Shown in pieces: positions 63,230 through 64,000 of a stretch of DNA of 64,000 bases; the first letter of the stretch is position 1, and the number at the start of each line of letters is the position of its first letter. Below the pieces are notes generated by a model. That model was given only the letters and a program-made list of their open reading frames with translations. It did not search any database and was not told where the DNA came from. The position numbers and the translations under genes are program-made. Where the stretch lies: contig JACKAP010000004.1 of NCBI GenBank assembly GCA_020635015.1, forward strand, positions 239,785-303,784. The letters run 5' to 3'. This stretch comes from Calditrichia bacterium (lineage in GTDB: Bacteria; Calditrichota; Calditrichia; RBG-13-44-9; J075).

Positions 63230-64000
63230 ATGGCCATTCTTGATAAACCGTTTGCAACATCCGGTGCTGCCGGCGAAGGTATCGAGCTATCGATCATTAT
63301 TCCCGCTCGCAACGAGCAAGCGAAGATCGCCCGCGATGTTGCGGCGGCGGGTGATTTTTTGCAGCAAGCGGGCCTGGCCGGAGAAATTCTGGTGGCGGAT
63401 GACGGCAGTGATGATGGCACCGCCAACGCCGCCTGGAATGCGGCCTCCTGTCTGCCCGCGGGCATGGTGCAGGTGTTGCGCGGAGAGATATCGCGTGGGA
63501 AAGGACATGCCGTGCGCCGGGGCATTTCTGCTACTCGCGGACGATGGGTGATGTTTGCCGACAGCGGCACCTGCGTGCCTTTCGACAATGCGCTGGCTGG
63601 CCTAAAGCTGCTGCAAACCGGCGAATGTGAGTTGGCGCTGGGCTCGCGGAAGCTGCCCGGCAGCGACATCGTTATCCCCCAAATTTTTTCCCGGCGGATA
63701 TTTGCCGGGCTCTTCCGCTGGCTGATACACCGGCTGCTGGATCTTCCCCGCGAGTTGACCGACACCCAGTGCGGTTTCAAGCTTTTTAATGGCGATTGCG
63801 CCCGGGAGTTGTTCTCCCGCTGCCAGAGCGACGGTTTCTTGTTCGATCTTGAGATCATTTTATTGGCTACCCATGCCGGCTACCGCATCAAAGAATTTCC
63901 GGTCACCTGGCGCTGCGACCGCGATTCGCGCATCTCCCTCACCCGTACCCCCCTCAGTGTGCTGCGCGAGTTGTGGCAGCTTTCCCGAAGAATGCGCTCA
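63230..64000 (+). CDS. GT2 glycosyltransferase (dolichyl-phosphate glucosyltransferase-like), 3' end outside window
   Basis: ATG 63230 opens a frame of 257 codons that runs off the window. Family 2 glycosyltransferase of the ALG5/DPM1 group: ELSIIIPARNEQAKI (19-33), EILVADDGSDDGT (52-64), RGKGHAVRRG (89-98), LTDTQCGFKLF (176-186), GFLFDLEII and EFPVTWR (222-228). Such enzymes move glucose or mannose from a nucleotide sugar to a polyprenyl phosphate. The DxD motif region reads FADSGTCVPF: the first Asp is Asp111 but the second is Gly113, which is unusual. No GT-specific C-terminal membrane segment is reached. Confidence 0.88.
   Translation, partial: MAILDKPFATSGAAGEGIELSIIIPARNEQAKIARDVAAAGDFLQQAGLAGEILVADDGSDDGTANAAWNAASCLPAGMVQVLRGEISRGKGHAVRRGISATRGRWVMFADSGTCVPFDNALAGLKLLQTGECELALGSRKLPGSDIVIPQIFSRRIFAGLFRWLIHRLLDLPRELTDTQCGFKLFNGDCARELFSRCQSDGFLFDLEIILLATHAGYRIKEFPVTWRCDRDSRISLTRTPLSVLRELWQLSRRMRS

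Overview
The window looks like a chromosomal segment of an uncultivated member of the FCB superphylum (Calditrichota, KSB1 or Ignavibacteria-like). The main reason is that four large secreted proteins (GH53 at 7199, FG-GAP protein at 41910, deiminase at 44809, BNR protein at 53830) end in the same ~85-residue type IX secretion sorting domain, with the NYPNPFNP signature, an IYNLLG core and a final KM-hydrophobic-LR/LK end. The many S9, M1 and M28 exopeptidases and the lipoproteins fit this. The lineage is inferred; there is no rRNA or ribosomal protein gene here to settle it. No tRNA, CRISPR array, transposase or integrase was recognised.

Layout. 1-2.8 kb: end of a HEAT/TPR protein, a penicillin-binding-like serine hydrolase and a MOSC protein. 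2.8-8.6 kb: a galactan-degrading set on the minus strand (GH53, GH2, T9SS-targeted GH53). 8.7-12 kb: UbiA prenyltransferase, small membrane protein, DnaJ-family chaperone, membrane zinc peptidase. 12.4-21.8 kb: a collapsed ABC permease, an S74-like fibre protein, and a 2.4-kcodon RHS/YD-repeat protein ending in a cholera-toxin-like ADP-ribosyltransferase domain, followed by a small ORF in the position of an immunity gene. 21.9-24.4 kb: a TIR-TM-WD40 protein whose predicted catalytic Glu is Gln. 24.7-27.1 kb: ECF sigma/anti-sigma operon led by a DUF2723-like protein. 27.2-33.2 kb: B12-binding radical SAM protein, conserved hypothetical, truncated alpha/beta hydrolase, and a TPR-membrane/TPR-AAA pair. 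33.3-38 kb: S9 and M28 peptidases. 38.7-46.6 kb: beta-propeller lipoprotein with a haemless cytochrome-like head, five-haem cytochrome, FG-GAP protein, PPAD-like deiminase. 46.8-53.4 kb: beta-lactamase-like/VanX fusion, membrane protein, M1 peptidase, HD hydrolase. 53.8-64 kb: giant BNR/P-domain protein, small PH-like membrane protein, ABC-F ATPase, sulfatase, Tat-exported sugar isomerase-like protein and the start of a GT2 glycosyltransferase.

The second striking property is the intergenic DNA. Most gaps over ~150 bp hold inverted repeats built from short degenerate words (families around GTCATTGCGAG, AATCCGTGTAATCCGTGGAC, AATCTGCGTGC, CCACGCTCYGCGTGG, heptamer GATGCTG and others). At four loci the words form composite elements with a fixed module order, often ending within a few bases of a stop codon; one has become the 5' end of a gene, and one word is read as codons inside the T9SS sorting domains.

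Functionally the window reads as a heterotroph that secretes proteases and glycosidases, exports large adhesive or beta-propeller proteins by T9SS, and carries at least one candidate polymorphic toxin locus.
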